A stretch of 64,000 nt of DNA from DATBJG01 sp963790545. GTDB taxonomy: Bacteria; Acidobacteriota; Vicinamibacteria; Vicinamibacterales; JAMQPK01. The position numbers and the translations under genes are program-made. The DNA lies in assembly GCA_963790545.1 (NCBI GenBank), contig CAWBPA010000026.1, positions 131,554-195,553 on the forward strand, written 5' to 3'. Position 1 is the stretch's first letter. Each line of letters opens with the position of its first letter. Under the pieces are notes generated by a model, which saw only the letters and a program-made list of their open reading frames with translations, ran no database searches and was not told the origin of the DNA. Positions 8,439 through 17,129 of this stretch are shown piece by piece.

Positions 8439-9479
8439 ATGGTAACCACACTTTTTCATCGATGGGAACGACGGCTGGCCGCAGTCAGCGAAGGCGATCG
8501 TGTCGTTCGACCCTTCGAGTGGGGCCTCGATTGGATCCCCGGGAATGGCCACGAGCCAGACACCGCGGCCGACGTCGTCATCCACAGATGGGTTGACCAG
8601 GCTTTGAAGGATTCGGCACGTTTCTTTGAAGCGACCTCGACCACGGCGTACCAATTCGTACCCAATGGTTGGGATGGCGATGGACTGCTCACGTTTCCGT
8701 CGGCGCTGGAGACACCCCATCCCGTCAACAATGTTGTCCATGCCAGGTACATCCCGGCTCGCCGGTTTCGAGGGCGCACTCAGAAACGCGCTGTACTGGT
8801 GCTCCCTCAGTGGAATTCCGACGACAACGGCCACGTCGGCCTGTCAAAGATCCTCGCGCACGCCGGGATCAGTGCTCTTCGTCTGAGTCTTCCCTACCAT
8901 GACCGGCGCATGCCGCCCGAACTCTCACGAGCTGATTACATCGTGAGCTCAAACGTGGTCCGAACGCTTCAGGTGTGCCGTCAGGCTGTGCTCGATGCGC
9001 GACGGGCCATTGCCTGGCTGGCGGACCGCGGGTACGAACGTATCGGCATCCTCGGAACCAGTCTCGGATCCTGTCTGGCGATGCTGACCTCGGCGCACGA
9101 ACCGCTCATACGCGTTCAGGCGCTGAACCACATTTCGCCGTACTTTGCGGATGTCGTGTGGGAGGGCCTGTCTACCGCGCACGTACGAGCCGGGCTCGAG
9201 GGACGAATCGATCTGGCTCGCCTCAGATCATTGTGGCTGCCGATCAGCCCTCAACACTATCTGGAGCGCGTGCGGACGAAACGAACGCTGCTGGTTTATG
9301 CGAAGTACGACCTGACGTTCCCGGTCCCGCTTTCAATGGCCCTGGTGAACGAATTCCGGAACAGGGAGATTCCGCACGAGGTGGCGGTGCTGCCGTGCGG
9401 GCATTATTCGTCGGGGAAGGTTCCGTTCAAATTTGTGGACGCGTGGGTCCTGACGAGGTTTCTGGCAAGAAATCTTTAA
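8439..9479 (+). CDS. Alpha/beta hydrolase family protein
   Basis: The 346-residue protein has the nucleophile elbow GTSLG (Ser about 208) after a beta strand (RIGILGTSLGSCL), an acid in YAKYDLTFP (Asp about 291) and a catalytic His in LPCGHYSSG (about 322). This is the order expected for a serine hydrolase of the fold. No signal peptide is visible, so it is likely cytoplasmic. The N-terminal ~110 residues look like a cap or lead-in region (RWERRLAAV, GNGHEPDTAAD). The substrate cannot be inferred. It is convergent with the next minus-strand gene, one base apart. Confidence 0.8.
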   Translation: MVTTLFHRWERRLAAVSEGDRVVRPFEWGLDWIPGNGHEPDTAADVVIHRWVDQALKDSARFFEATSTTAYQFVPNGWDGDGLLTFPSALETPHPVNNVVHARYIPARRFRGRTQKRAVLVLPQWNSDDNGHVGLSKILAHAGISALRLSLPYHDRRMPPELSRADYIVSSNVVRTLQVCRQAVLDARRAIAWLADRGYERIGILGTSLGSCLAMLTSAHEPLIRVQALNHISPYFADVVWEGLSTAHVRAGLEGRIDLARLRSLWLPISPQHYLERVRTKRTLLVYAKYDLTFPVPLSMALVNEFRNREIPHEVAVLPCGHYSSGKVPFKFVDAWVLTRFLARNL

Positions 9480-9480
9480 A

Positions 9481-9684
9481 TCAGAGATATCGAAGCAGCC
9501 CAAGCAACGCGCCGTACAGCACCCGCGTCAGTTCCCGCACCAGGGGTGTGACCTCCCCCTCGCTCACCATGTCTGCCACGGTCACCGGTTCGGTCAGCAC
9601 CAGCCAAATGGCGGCTCCGGAGAGAATTGCCGCCACGATGCCTACGGCACCGGCAAGACTGATACCCAGGCGGAGAAGACCCAT
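9481..9684 (-). CDS. Small hydrophobic protein, unknown function
   Basis: This 67-residue product reads MGLLRLGISLAGAVGIVAAI with one or two membrane helices, then TEPVTVADMVSEGEVTP and a hydrophobic C-terminal helix (LYGALLGLLRYL). The ATG at 9684 fits the hydrophobic N-terminus, but no ribosome site is obvious. It follows the inactive M16 gene on the same strand after about 70 bases. It is uncharacterised. Confidence 0.5.
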   Translation of the reverse strand: MGLLRLGISLAGAVGIVAAILSGAAIWLVLTEPVTVADMVSEGEVTPLVRELTRVLYGALLGLLRYL

Positions 9685-9757
9685 GACGATACTTTGACGC
9701 GCGGCGATGGTTTCTGGTTGGCCAATTGGCCAAAATTGCAGGGCAATTCCCCCGCGA

Positions 9758-11137
9758 TCAGGCCGGTACCAGCACAGCTGGGTCACCCAGCCCGATGGAG
9801 GCCAGCGACGATTCGAGCGCGGGACGATCCCCGACAATAAGCGTGAGCATCCGATCCGGGTGCAGATGCGTTCGGGCGACGCGGGCGACACCCGCCGTGT
9901 CAACCTCCCGTACACGTGCGGGAAATTGGTCGTAATACTGGTCCGGCAAGCCGTGCACGATCAGTTGCGCGAGCGCACGGGCCAGCTGCTCTGTCGTTTC
10001 AAAGTTTCTCGCATAGCCGCGCGTGAGTGCCGATTTTGCGAGTTCGAGCTCGTCTGCGGTGACCGGTCGATCGTCGAGCACCTCTTGCAGTTCGGTCAAC
10101 GAGTCCCTGACGGCATCCGCGGTCACCTGTGTCTGGACGCTCGTCTGCAGCAGGAACGGTCCGCGGCCACGACGAAAATCGAAGGATGTCCGCGCACCGT
10201 ACGTAAAGCCCTTCTCTTCACGAAGCTTCAGGTTCACGCGGCTGACGAATTGACCTCCGAGCACCATGTTCAATACGAGCAGCGGTACGTAGTCAGGCGT
10301 GCTTCGGGTCGCACCCACATGTCCAATCCTCAGCTCGGACTGCGCTGCTGCGGCGCGATGCACCACGGCAAGCCGACGCTCGGAAACCACTGGCGGCTCG
10401 ATGAGCGCGCGGTCGAATGCAACGTCCGGCCCTTCTTGCTCTCGCCGGGTCCAACCGCTGAACGTTGCTTCCACCGTCTGACCGAGAGCCTCACCCCTGA
10501 CGTCGCCAACGGCAATCAGCGTCGCACGTGGTGCCAGGTAGGCACCGCGGTGAAACGCCATCACGTCCTCGACGGTCATTTCCTTCAGTGCGGCTTCCGT
10601 ACCGATCGCAAGGTGACCGTACGGATGTCCCTCGTAGAGCATTTGCATGAAGGCGCGGTCGGCAACGGCGGGCGCCAAATCGCGAAGCTGAACGAGCCGG
10701 TTGAGTCGAAGCTGCCGCACGCGGTCGACGTCTGCCTCACCCAGATTGGGGCGCACGATACAGTCAGCGAACAAGGACAGCCCCTGACGCAGATATCGCG
10801 AGAGGACGGTGAGGCCGACGAGCGTGGTGTCTGCAGCAACCTCGATCTCCAGATGCGCCCCAATGCGGGCAAACGCATCGTGAATTTCAATCGCCGAGCG
10901 TGAGCCGCTCCCTTCATCGAGCATGTCTCCAGTCAGCGATGCCAAGCCTGGAAGTCGATCCGGATCTGATGCCGACCCGGCTGGCACAACCAGCAGCAGG
11001 CTGACGAGCGGCAGCGCCGGTTCCTCGATGCACCAGAGCCCGAGGCCGTCGGTCAGTCGGCGCTTGACAATGGGAGGGAAGGTAAACGAAGGATCACCGT
11101 GAACCTCCGGGAGCCTGGAGCGATCGGCCCGAGTCAC
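9758..11137 (-). CDS. M16 family peptidase-like protein lacking the zinc motif
   Basis: This 459-residue, two-lobed M16 protein is paired with the upstream active M16 gene. Where the HxxEH zinc motif should be it has LPGLASLTGDMLDEGS, so the histidines are absent and it is presumably the non-catalytic half of a heterodimer, as in processing-peptidase-like pairs. The C-terminal lobe has the family R-Y type segment LKLREEKGFTYGARTSFDF. The GTG start overlaps the stop of the upstream gene (GTGA), which indicates tight coupling. No signal peptide is visible, so location is uncertain. Confidence 0.87.
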   Translation of the reverse strand: MTRADRSRLPEVHGDPSFTFPPIVKRRLTDGLGLWCIEEPALPLVSLLLVVPAGSASDPDRLPGLASLTGDMLDEGSGSRSAIEIHDAFARIGAHLEIEVAADTTLVGLTVLSRYLRQGLSLFADCIVRPNLGEADVDRVRQLRLNRLVQLRDLAPAVADRAFMQMLYEGHPYGHLAIGTEAALKEMTVEDVMAFHRGAYLAPRATLIAVGDVRGEALGQTVEATFSGWTRREQEGPDVAFDRALIEPPVVSERRLAVVHRAAAAQSELRIGHVGATRSTPDYVPLLVLNMVLGGQFVSRVNLKLREEKGFTYGARTSFDFRRGRGPFLLQTSVQTQVTADAVRDSLTELQEVLDDRPVTADELELAKSALTRGYARNFETTEQLARALAQLIVHGLPDQYYDQFPARVREVDTAGVARVARTHLHPDRMLTLIVGDRPALESSLASIGLGDPAVLVPA

Positions 11138-12459
11138 GACACCTCCACGGCGTGCGAACCCGCAACGGCAAGGTCCGACCGGCCGGACGGTACAACGCTA
11201 AGGATCACGCGTCCGTCCTTGCCCAGCACATATTGGGCTGTTTCGAGCAGCATTGCAGGCGTGGCGCGGCGGTAGCGCTCCAGATCCGACGCCAGGTATC
11301 CGGGATCGTTCAGAAAGACTGCGTATGCGTTGAGCTGGTCGGATTTGCCCCCAAAGCCTCCCAGCGTCTGCAGGCGGCTCATGAAATGGGCCTCGGCCTG
11401 AGCCAGCCCTCGCTCGATTTCATCCTCTGTGGGCCCATCGCGCAGGAAACGCTCCACCTCGACCTCGATGACATCGAAGATCTCAGACAACGAATGACCG
11501 GGCGCCGCCGTGGCTGAGATCTGGCACCACCCCGCCATCTCGCGGGAGTTCTGCGCCGCGCCCACATCGGTCGCAATCCGTCGCTCGTACACGAGGGTTC
11601 GATAGAGCCTGGAGGACTTGCCGTTGGCCAGGAGGTCCGCCACCAAGTCCATCTCGGCATCCCCCGCCGCAAACATTGCCGGCGAATGCCAGGCGATATA
11701 GAGACGTGGCAGCTCGACGCGATCTTCGAGCACGATGCGTGATTCGTCACTGAGGCTCGCCGAACGGACCACTCGTTCGCTGACGGGACCTTCCGGAATC
11801 TCGTCGAAGTACTTCCGGGCGAGCGCGACCCCCTCCTCCCGATCGATATCCCCGGCGAGCACGAGCGACGCGTTGCGTGGATGATAGTACTGACGAAAGA
11901 ATGCCCGAACATCCTCCAGGGTCGCGGCTTGCAGATCTTCTGCGGCACCAATGGTCATCCAATGATACGGATGGTCGCTCGGATAGAGGGCCGCAACGAG
12001 CGCCATGCCAGCCATCCCGTACGGCCTGTTTTCATAGTTTTGTCGACGCTCGTTCAGAACGACGTCGCACTGGTTTTGGAATTTCTCCAGCGTCAGTGCA
12101 GGCAGCAGATACCCCATGCGATCGGATTCCATCCAGAGCGCAAGTTCCAGAGCCGGTGTCGGCACGACCTCCCAGTAGTTGGTCCGATCGGCGTTGGTTG
12201 AGCCGTTGAGGGCCGCGCCGGCTTCTTGAAGCGGATGAAAGTACCCGCGGTCGTAGTGCTTGGAACCCTCGAACATCAAGTGTTCGAACAAGTGCGCGAA
12301 ACCGGTCCGACCCGGCTGCTCGTTCTTGGACCCCACGTGGTACCAGAGGTTCACGGCCACGATGGGTAACGACCGCGACTCGTGCACGATGACCCGCAGG
12401 CCATTGTCCAGAAAACACTGAGAGTACGGGATTTCCACAGTGGTAGGAGTCGCAAGCAA
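11134..12459 (-). CDS. M16 family zinc metallopeptidase (active subunit)
   Basis: The inverted zinc-binding motif HLFEH (about residues 56-60, in GFAHLFEHLMFEGS) is intact, and the distal glutamate lies in the segment TNYWEVVPTPALELALWMESD. Family members degrade peptides in the periplasm or cytoplasm. The listed start is TTG, directly beside a heptamer repeat array; a GTG at 12438 is an alternative and neither has a clear ribosome site. The downstream gene is an M16 homologue without the motif, joined by a GTGA overlap, so the two probably form one enzyme. Confidence 0.9.
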   Translation of the reverse strand: MLATPTTVEIPYSQCFLDNGLRVIVHESRSLPIVAVNLWYHVGSKNEQPGRTGFAHLFEHLMFEGSKHYDRGYFHPLQEAGAALNGSTNADRTNYWEVVPTPALELALWMESDRMGYLLPALTLEKFQNQCDVVLNERRQNYENRPYGMAGMALVAALYPSDHPYHWMTIGAAEDLQAATLEDVRAFFRQYYHPRNASLVLAGDIDREEGVALARKYFDEIPEGPVSERVVRSASLSDESRIVLEDRVELPRLYIAWHSPAMFAAGDAEMDLVADLLANGKSSRLYRTLVYERRIATDVGAAQNSREMAGWCQISATAAPGHSLSEIFDVIEVEVERFLRDGPTEDEIERGLAQAEAHFMSRLQTLGGFGGKSDQLNAYAVFLNDPGYLASDLERYRRATPAMLLETAQYVLGKDGRVILSVVPSGRSDLAVAGSHAVEVS

Positions 12460-12534
12460 GTCTCAAGGCTGAAGTGTCAAGGCTCAAGTTGAGGCGTATT
12501 GAACTTGAGACTTCAGCCTTGAGACTTGAGCCTT
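12458..12534. repeat. Inverted pair of 7-bp-period arrays filling an intergenic gap
   Basis: The right half reads as heptamers CTTGAGA, CTTCAGC, CTTGAGA, CTTGAGC, and the left half is the same motif on the other strand. Perfect arms are 12458-12475 with 12510-12527 (18 bp) and 12479-12489 with 12524-12534 (11 bp). It occupies the whole space between the DUF3347 stop and the M16 start, so it may also be a strong hairpin in the transcript. Confidence 0.85.
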
Positions 12535-12535
12535 C

Positions 12536-12985
12536 TTATTTCTTTATCTCGCCGCAGGTAAGCATCGATTTCCCATAGTACGGGTTGGCAATCGTCTCAC
12601 CCTTCTGCAGCCACGACTTCTGGACCATCGGACAAAATGCGACATTGACGTCGCGACCGAACGTCGCGCCGGTAGCCTTGGCGTAGGCCATCATCGCGTC
12701 GCTGAGATCGCCAAATGCCGTTCGTGCGCCCGCAATGTCTTTGGCAGTGGCCAGTTTTGTCGCGTCGGCGGCAACCGGTTTCGCCTGTGCGCCGAGCTTC
12801 TGAGCTTCGACGCTCAGGGCCTTGGCAGCGGCCGTCGCCGCTTCGAGCTTGTCGTCTGCCAGCGACACCTGAATCCGCAAGTACGGATCCATCAGCGTCG
12901 TTGGAAGATCGGCGGCCCAAGCCGGATGCGTGATCGTGACCAGCAGGAAAAGGGCCAGCACCGTGTGCACATGTCTTCGACTCAT
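12536..12985 (-). CDS. Secreted DUF3347 domain protein
   Basis: The 149-residue protein has an N-terminal signal peptide (VLALFLLVTITHPAWAAD), then a long helical segment of Ala, Lys and Asp. The C-terminus, FCPMVQKSWLQKGETIANPY, ends near SMLTCGEI. The paired cysteines and methionines and the NPYYG motif match the DUF3347 domain that accompanies CusB-type metal efflux proteins. Copper or another soft metal is therefore a reasonable but unproved ligand. It is presumably periplasmic. The M16 genes lie downstream on the same strand beyond a hairpin. Confidence 0.85.
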   Translation of the reverse strand: MSRRHVHTVLALFLLVTITHPAWAADLPTTLMDPYLRIQVSLADDKLEAATAAAKALSVEAQKLGAQAKPVAADATKLATAKDIAGARTAFGDLSDAMMAYAKATGATFGRDVNVAFCPMVQKSWLQKGETIANPYYGKSMLTCGEIKK

Positions 12986-13016
12986 TGATCGTGTCTCCTT
13001 CGAGGGATGTAAAGCG

Positions 13017-14108
13017 CTACCTCACTGGCGTCAGCGGAATCGTCGTTTTGCGATTGAAGCTCGCAATGGAAATCTCGGCCGCTGCCCGTTCGGCAACAGC
13101 GATGAACGCCTTGGCTGCCGGCGACTCCGGCTCGCCAATGACCAGGGGGACACCTGAATCGCCTCCCTCCCGAATGGGCTGATAGATCGGAATCTTCCCC
13201 AGGAACGGCACTTCGAGCTGTTGTGCCATCTTCTCTCCGCCGCCGTGTCCGAAAATATCGGCCTGGTGACCGCAGCTGGGACAAGCGTAATAACTCATGT
13301 TCTCGACGATGCCCAGTGTCGGGATATTTAGTTTCTGATACATTCGAACGGCTCGCCGGCTGTCGGCCAGCGACACCTGCTGCGGCGTCGTCACCACGAT
13401 CGCGCCGGCAACCGGCACGGTCTGGCTCAGGCTCATGGCAACGTCGCCGGTGCCAGGTGGCATGTCGACAATCAGGTAGTCCAGGTTGTCCCATCGGACG
13501 TCGCGAAAGAACTGTTGAATGGCGCCGTGCAGCATCGGTCCGCGCCAGATGACGGCGGCATCATCGCTCGTCAGGAACCCCATCGAGATGACCTGCACGC
13601 CATACTTCTCGGCCGGCACGATCTTTTGACCATCGGTCGTCAATTGGGTCTGCAGACCGAGCATGATCGGGACGTTCGGACCGTAGATGTCCCCATCGAT
13701 CATGCCGACGCGCCCACCGCACCTGGCGAGGGCGACCGCCAGATTCACGGCGACCGTCGTCTTTCCTACACCGCCTTTGCCAGCGCCAACGGCAATGACG
13801 TTCTTGACTCCTGGAACCTGGGCACGGCCGGCATCAGGACTACCGACGGCACGGACGCTTGCCGACATCGTCACGTCGACACCGGTGACGCCGGGAAGTC
13901 CCGCGACCGCGGCGCGGGCCTGATCGCGCATTTGATCTTTGACAGGGCACGCCGGTGTCGTCAACTCAACGGTGAACGAGACGTTCCCCCGGTCGATCTT
14001 CAGATGCTTCACGAAACCCAGCGTGACGATGTCGCGGTGAAGGTCCGGATCTTTCACCGTCCGAAGGGCCTGGAGCACGTGTTCCTCGCTCAATCCGAGG
14101 GTTGCCAT
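13017..14108 (-). CDS. mrp: Mrp/NBP35 family ATP-binding iron-sulfur carrier
   Basis: The protein combines an N-terminal MIP18/DUF59 domain (LSEEHVLQALRTVKDPDLHR) with a ParA-like ATPase that carries the deviant Walker A GAGKGGVGKTTVAVNLA. A CPSCG motif in YYACPSCGHQADIFG supplies the cysteines that bridge a 4Fe-4S cluster in the dimer. Mrp proteins hand assembled clusters to target enzymes. The ATG at 14108 starts a natural N-terminus (MATLGLSEEHV); an upstream ATG at 14144 is possible. It is divergent from the DUF4870 gene with about 90 bases between. Confidence 0.92.
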   Translation of the reverse strand: MATLGLSEEHVLQALRTVKDPDLHRDIVTLGFVKHLKIDRGNVSFTVELTTPACPVKDQMRDQARAAVAGLPGVTGVDVTMSASVRAVGSPDAGRAQVPGVKNVIAVGAGKGGVGKTTVAVNLAVALARCGGRVGMIDGDIYGPNVPIMLGLQTQLTTDGQKIVPAEKYGVQVISMGFLTSDDAAVIWRGPMLHGAIQQFFRDVRWDNLDYLIVDMPPGTGDVAMSLSQTVPVAGAIVVTTPQQVSLADSRRAVRMYQKLNIPTLGIVENMSYYACPSCGHQADIFGHGGGEKMAQQLEVPFLGKIPIYQPIREGGDSGVPLVIGEPESPAAKAFIAVAERAAAEISIASFNRKTTIPLTPVR

Positions 14109-14129
14109 ATGTTTAAGCTTAGCGGCTTT

Positions 14130-14146
14130 GTTTGTTCGTGACAAAC
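14130..14146. promoter_or_regulatory. Inverted repeat GTTTGT-N5-ACAAAC in a divergent promoter region
   Basis: The 17-bp perfect dyad lies between the divergent mrp and DUF4870 starts. It is the size of an operator, but no regulator in the window is linked to it. No clear -10/-35 pair was found beside it. Confidence 0.3.
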
Positions 14147-14196
14147 AGCCCTTCTATCGCCACACTATAGCGTCCTTACCATCGAAGGAGAAGCAG

Positions 14197-14556
14197 ATGA
14201 GCAACGGAGCAGGCACTGCGACGCCGTCCAGCAACAGAACCATCATGATTGTGTTGTCCTATCTCTGGCTTCTGGCTCTCGTCCCATTGCTGGTCGAAAA
14301 GCAGGATAGCGAGGTGCAGTGGCACGCCAAGCATGGCCTCGTCCTGCTGGTGGCAGAGATCATTCTCTGGATTGCGTTTACCGTTGTCACCTCTGTGTTG
14401 AGCTTCATCACGTCCGGTCTCGGCTGCCTGCTCAGTCTATTCGGGCCACTCATCTGGCTCGTGATCGTCGTGATTCACATCGTCGCTATGGTCAAGGGAA
14501 CCAACGGGCAGCGGCTGATCATTCCGGGGATCAGCGAATACGCCAGCCGATTCTAA
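14197..14556 (+). CDS. DUF4870 domain membrane protein
   Basis: The 119-residue protein has a short Ser/Thr-rich head and three to four membrane helices. The family pattern is IMIVLSYLWLLALVPLLVEK, then WHAKHGLVLL and a Gly-rich loop before the last helix, followed by VKGTNGQRLIIPGI. The ATG at 14197 is preceded by GAAGGAGAAGCAG, a good ribosome site. DUF4870 proteins are widespread small membrane proteins of unknown function. yidD follows ten bases downstream and the two are probably co-transcribed. Confidence 0.85.
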   Translation: MSNGAGTATPSSNRTIMIVLSYLWLLALVPLLVEKQDSEVQWHAKHGLVLLVAEIILWIAFTVVTSVLSFITSGLGCLLSLFGPLIWLVIVVIHIVAMVKGTNGQRLIIPGISEYASRF

Positions 14557-14565
14557 AGAGGGGTC

Positions 14566-14874
14566 ATGAGACGGCGCCGGGTCGTCGTCTTTGTGCTCGT
14601 CGCGGCGGCCCTGGCTATCGGGTTCGATGTGTCACGACCACCGTCCTCACAGTGGATGACTGCCGGTGCACTGGGATTCATTCGCGTGTACCGGCAGACG
14701 CTTTCACCATTGCTGGCTGGAAGCGGATATGTCTGTCGCTTTACACCAACGTGCAGCCGCTACGCTGAAGCCGTGCTGAAACGGGACGGTTTTGTGCGAG
14801 GAAGCTGGAGGACGGCCGCGCGACTTGCGCGCTGCGGGCCGTGGACGCCACTAGGCACCATCGATACGCCGTGA
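14566..14874 (+). CDS. yidD: YidD membrane protein insertion efficiency factor
   Basis: YidD is a small membrane-associated protein that assists YidC-dependent insertion. Its signature is clear: FIRVYRQTLSPLL, CRFTPTCSRYAEAVLKRDG and RTAARLARCGPW, with three conserved cysteines. The N-terminus is a membrane helix (VVVFVLVAAALAIGF). At 102 residues it has normal size. AGAGGGG precedes the ATG. It is not next to rnpA or yidC here, where it usually lies. Confidence 0.92.
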   Translation: MRRRRVVVFVLVAAALAIGFDVSRPPSSQWMTAGALGFIRVYRQTLSPLLAGSGYVCRFTPTCSRYAEAVLKRDGFVRGSWRTAARLARCGPWTPLGTIDTP

Positions 14875-14880
14875 GCGTAG

Positions 14881-15264
14881 TCACCGCAACGGGTCACGCT
14901 CGCCGAGCACCTGCCCGTTGGGAAGAGTAATCGATCGGAACTGGCCGCCTTTCTCGCCGTTTCTCAGCGGGTGGACCATGACCGTCACTTCGTCGCCGGC
15001 CTTGATGCTGGTCCGTTTCCATCCCGCCTTGATGAGGTAGCTTGGAGGATTCATCTCCACGCCCCAGGTTTCCACAACCCCTTTGTCGTTCCGCACTTCG
15101 AGCTCGATCCAGGAATGCGGATTGCTCCATTTGAATTCCTTGACCACGCCGACGAGCTTGATTTCCTTCGTCCGATCGAACACAGCCGGCGAATGATGTG
15201 CGGTGACCGAGCTGGTCATCCACAGCAGTGTCACGGCCAGCGATCCGACCAGTAACCTCTTCAT
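14881..15264 (-). CDS. Secreted DUF6152 family protein
   Basis: The 127-residue protein has a signal peptide (MKRLLVGSLAVTLLWMTSSVTAHH) and the domain motif HHSPAVFDRTKEIKLVGVVK, followed by NPHSWIELEV and a beta-rich body. The fold is probably a small OB-like beta domain; its function is unknown. The ATG at 15264 follows AAAGGGAG, so the longer upstream reading is rejected. The gene beside it encodes another secreted protein, a pairing that recurs in this type of bacterium. Confidence 0.8.
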   Translation of the reverse strand: MKRLLVGSLAVTLLWMTSSVTAHHSPAVFDRTKEIKLVGVVKEFKWSNPHSWIELEVRNDKGVVETWGVEMNPPSYLIKAGWKRTSIKAGDEVTVMVHPLRNGEKGGQFRSITLPNGQVLGERDPLR

Positions 15265-15314
15265 GGGTGCTCCCTTTGTCCACCTAATCTTAGCAAATCC
15301 CTCGGCCAGAACCG

Positions 15315-16169
15315 CTAGCGAACCAATGACTTCGAGGAAGTGGCGGGCAGATGATCGTTCAGATCGGGCAAACACTGCACTTCTGTAATGTCCGTGTCGT
15401 CCGCGCGATTCCAGCGCTTGCTCATCTTCCATTCGCCTTCCCAGCTCTTTGGATCCGTCATCGTGTACTCGATCTCGAGCGTCTTCCCGTCGTTGATCAT
15501 GCGAATACGTTCGATAATCCGGAGCGCATCGCTCGCCGGAATCGACGCCCCACCCTGGTCCATCCAATGATGGTCGTCAACGAAGCCCTTGGTATCGACG
15601 ACGAGTGTATCGCCCTCCCAGCGTCCAATTGATTCCCCGTTGAAGCTCGGTACGAGGAGATCAGGATCGGAGTGCGAGCGCCCGTCCAGGTAGATTATGC
15701 GAAGACTGTTCATGAAGTGGCTGATCATGTAGATCACGCTTGGCAGTTGGATCATCGCTATCGGCCACACCCGCGTCATGATCAACGGCATGCCGGCAGG
15801 CCAGCACTGTCCGATGTCATCGCGGTAAACCTTGCCTTCCTTCGCCGCCTTCTGGGACGCGTCATAGTGAACTTGCGCCTGCGGAGTCAGCTTGAAGGTG
15901 GGTGGCACGAACCGCCACGTGTCGGCACCCTTGTTGGCGGCCTTGCTCAAGTCGTGTAACCAGGTCCCGGTCAGATTGAAGGGCGCGGCAGGACGGGGCT
16001 TGGCCAGATTCGCCGGTGCGAGCGCTCCGAGCTGAGCCGGTGCCGTCTGGGCCGCTTCCGCGCGCTGCGGTGGGGCCTGCGCCTGGACGCGCGTGGGCGG
16101 TATGACCATGCCGAGACTCAGGCTCAGACTGACCGCTACGGACGTGAAGCTCATTTTTCTTCGCGTCAT
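15315..16169 (-). CDS. Secreted protein of unknown function, partner of the DUF6152 gene
   Basis: About 284 residues start MTRRKMSFTSVAVSLSLSLG, a Sec signal peptide, after a GGAGGG ribosome site that supports the ATG at 16169. A Pro/Ala-rich linker follows, then a globular domain with GTWLHDLSKAANKG and the motif GRWEGDTLVVDTKGFVDDHH, a pattern common in secreted proteins that accompany DUF6152. The protein probably acts in the periplasm or outside. Its substrate or ligand is unknown. Confidence 0.75.
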   Translation of the reverse strand: MTRRKMSFTSVAVSLSLSLGMVIPPTRVQAQAPPQRAEAAQTAPAQLGALAPANLAKPRPAAPFNLTGTWLHDLSKAANKGADTWRFVPPTFKLTPQAQVHYDASQKAAKEGKVYRDDIGQCWPAGMPLIMTRVWPIAMIQLPSVIYMISHFMNSLRIIYLDGRSHSDPDLLVPSFNGESIGRWEGDTLVVDTKGFVDDHHWMDQGGASIPASDALRIIERIRMINDGKTLEIEYTMTDPKSWEGEWKMSKRWNRADDTDITEVQCLPDLNDHLPATSSKSLVR

Positions 16170-16241
16170 ATGCCCTCCATCCACGACAGTTCATCGGAAA
16201 AAATATCACCAAAAAGGGGTCGGGAGTCTTTTTTGGGCTCA

Positions 16242-16628
16242 TCAGGGCTCGGCCGGCCTGAATTCGGCGCGCGCTTCCTCATGTAACAGCACCCACAATG
16301 CATAGATGCCCAGCGCGGTTCCAAACGGCAGGAGTGCCAGATCGAGAACGCCGAACACCATGGCGACGGGTCGGCTCCAAGGCCGGTGACGCCGTAATGC
16401 CACGCCGGTGGTGGCGTGAATGCCACCCCACGCGAGCGCGATCGCGGCCAGCGTGCCAAACGTGGCAGCAGTCAGACCGGCCGCGAGCTCCGTCCCGGCT
16501 TCGCCAGCGGCATATTGAATCAGTGCCACGGCCCCGAACGTCAGCGTCAAGACGACGGTGCCGGCCAGCAAAAACAACCCACCCCAGACGAGATACAGCA
16601 ATCCGAGGACGTTCACATGCCGGGGCAT
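16242..16628 (-). CDS. Small membrane protein (four helices)
   Basis: This 128-residue protein contains about four membrane helices (VLGLLYLVWGGLFLLAGTVV, ALIQYAAGEAGTEL, ATFGTLAAIALAWGGIH, PVAMVFGVLDLALLPFG). A short charged C-terminal tail follows. The start directly abuts the stop of the upstream zinc-finger gene, so it is probably translated from the same transcript. It resembles general integral membrane proteins and I do not assign a function. Confidence 0.7.
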   Translation of the reverse strand: MPRHVNVLGLLYLVWGGLFLLAGTVVLTLTFGAVALIQYAAGEAGTELAAGLTAATFGTLAAIALAWGGIHATTGVALRRHRPWSRPVAMVFGVLDLALLPFGTALGIYALWVLLHEEARAEFRPAEP

Positions 16629-17111
16629 TCAGACGACGCGCACGCGCACGTCGATACAAGTAGGCAGGGCATGAGGCGGAGAGACGTGTACCCGGATCGA
16701 AGCGCCGTTGGCGACGCCTGCGGGAACTGCGACCCGAACCGAGTGTGTGAACAGCGCCTCACCTGATCCACCGCAGGCGCCACAGGACTCAGTCCATGTC
16801 TCGCCGCGGCCACCGCAAGGCTGACACGTTCGGCGGACCGGCAACTCCAGCGGCACGACGGTCCCAGTAATCGCATCCACGGCAGTCAGTGAAATCTCGG
16901 TGCTGAATTCGCGTGTCGTTTCATCGGGCGCCAGGAATGCTTCCCGCATTCGATCGATGACGCCGTCAACGGCGGGAAAATCGATCGCGACCTCATCGGC
17001 AAACCAGCTTCGCCGCCGTGCAGCATCGACGATGCGCCGGACCGAAGCGGTCGGTCCGTCGTCTGGACGACTCAGGCGCCCTGTGCCGCGAGGAGGTGTG
17101 GGTTCACTCAC
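16629..17111 (-). CDS. Orphan half DnaJ-type zinc-finger protein
   Basis: The protein lacks a J domain but carries two CxxCxGxG repeats in tandem, CQPCGGRG (Cys about 96 and 99) and CGACGGSG (110 and 113). These are half of the four-repeat zinc centre of DnaJ. A segment like the DnaJ peptide-binding domain (VRVAVPAGVANGASIRV) follows. The first 60 residues contain a predicted helical region (WFADEVAIDFPAVDG). The GTG at 17111 is chosen because a -35/-10 pair lies exactly upstream; a TTG at 17159 would fall inside the -35. It could be a co-chaperone-like adaptor, but this is inference. The membrane gene is directly downstream. Confidence 0.72.
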   Translation of the reverse strand: MSEPTPPRGTGRLSRPDDGPTASVRRIVDAARRRSWFADEVAIDFPAVDGVIDRMREAFLAPDETTREFSTEISLTAVDAITGTVVPLELPVRRTCQPCGGRGETWTESCGACGGSGEALFTHSVRVAVPAGVANGASIRVHVSPPHALPTCIDVRVRVV

Positions 17112-17129
17112 TGCAAAACTCTGCAGCCT

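Noticed and set aside
9707..10903. 398-aa plus-strand open frame
   Set aside because: It is antisense to the M16-like gene, has odd composition (Arg/His/Cys-rich) and matches no family.
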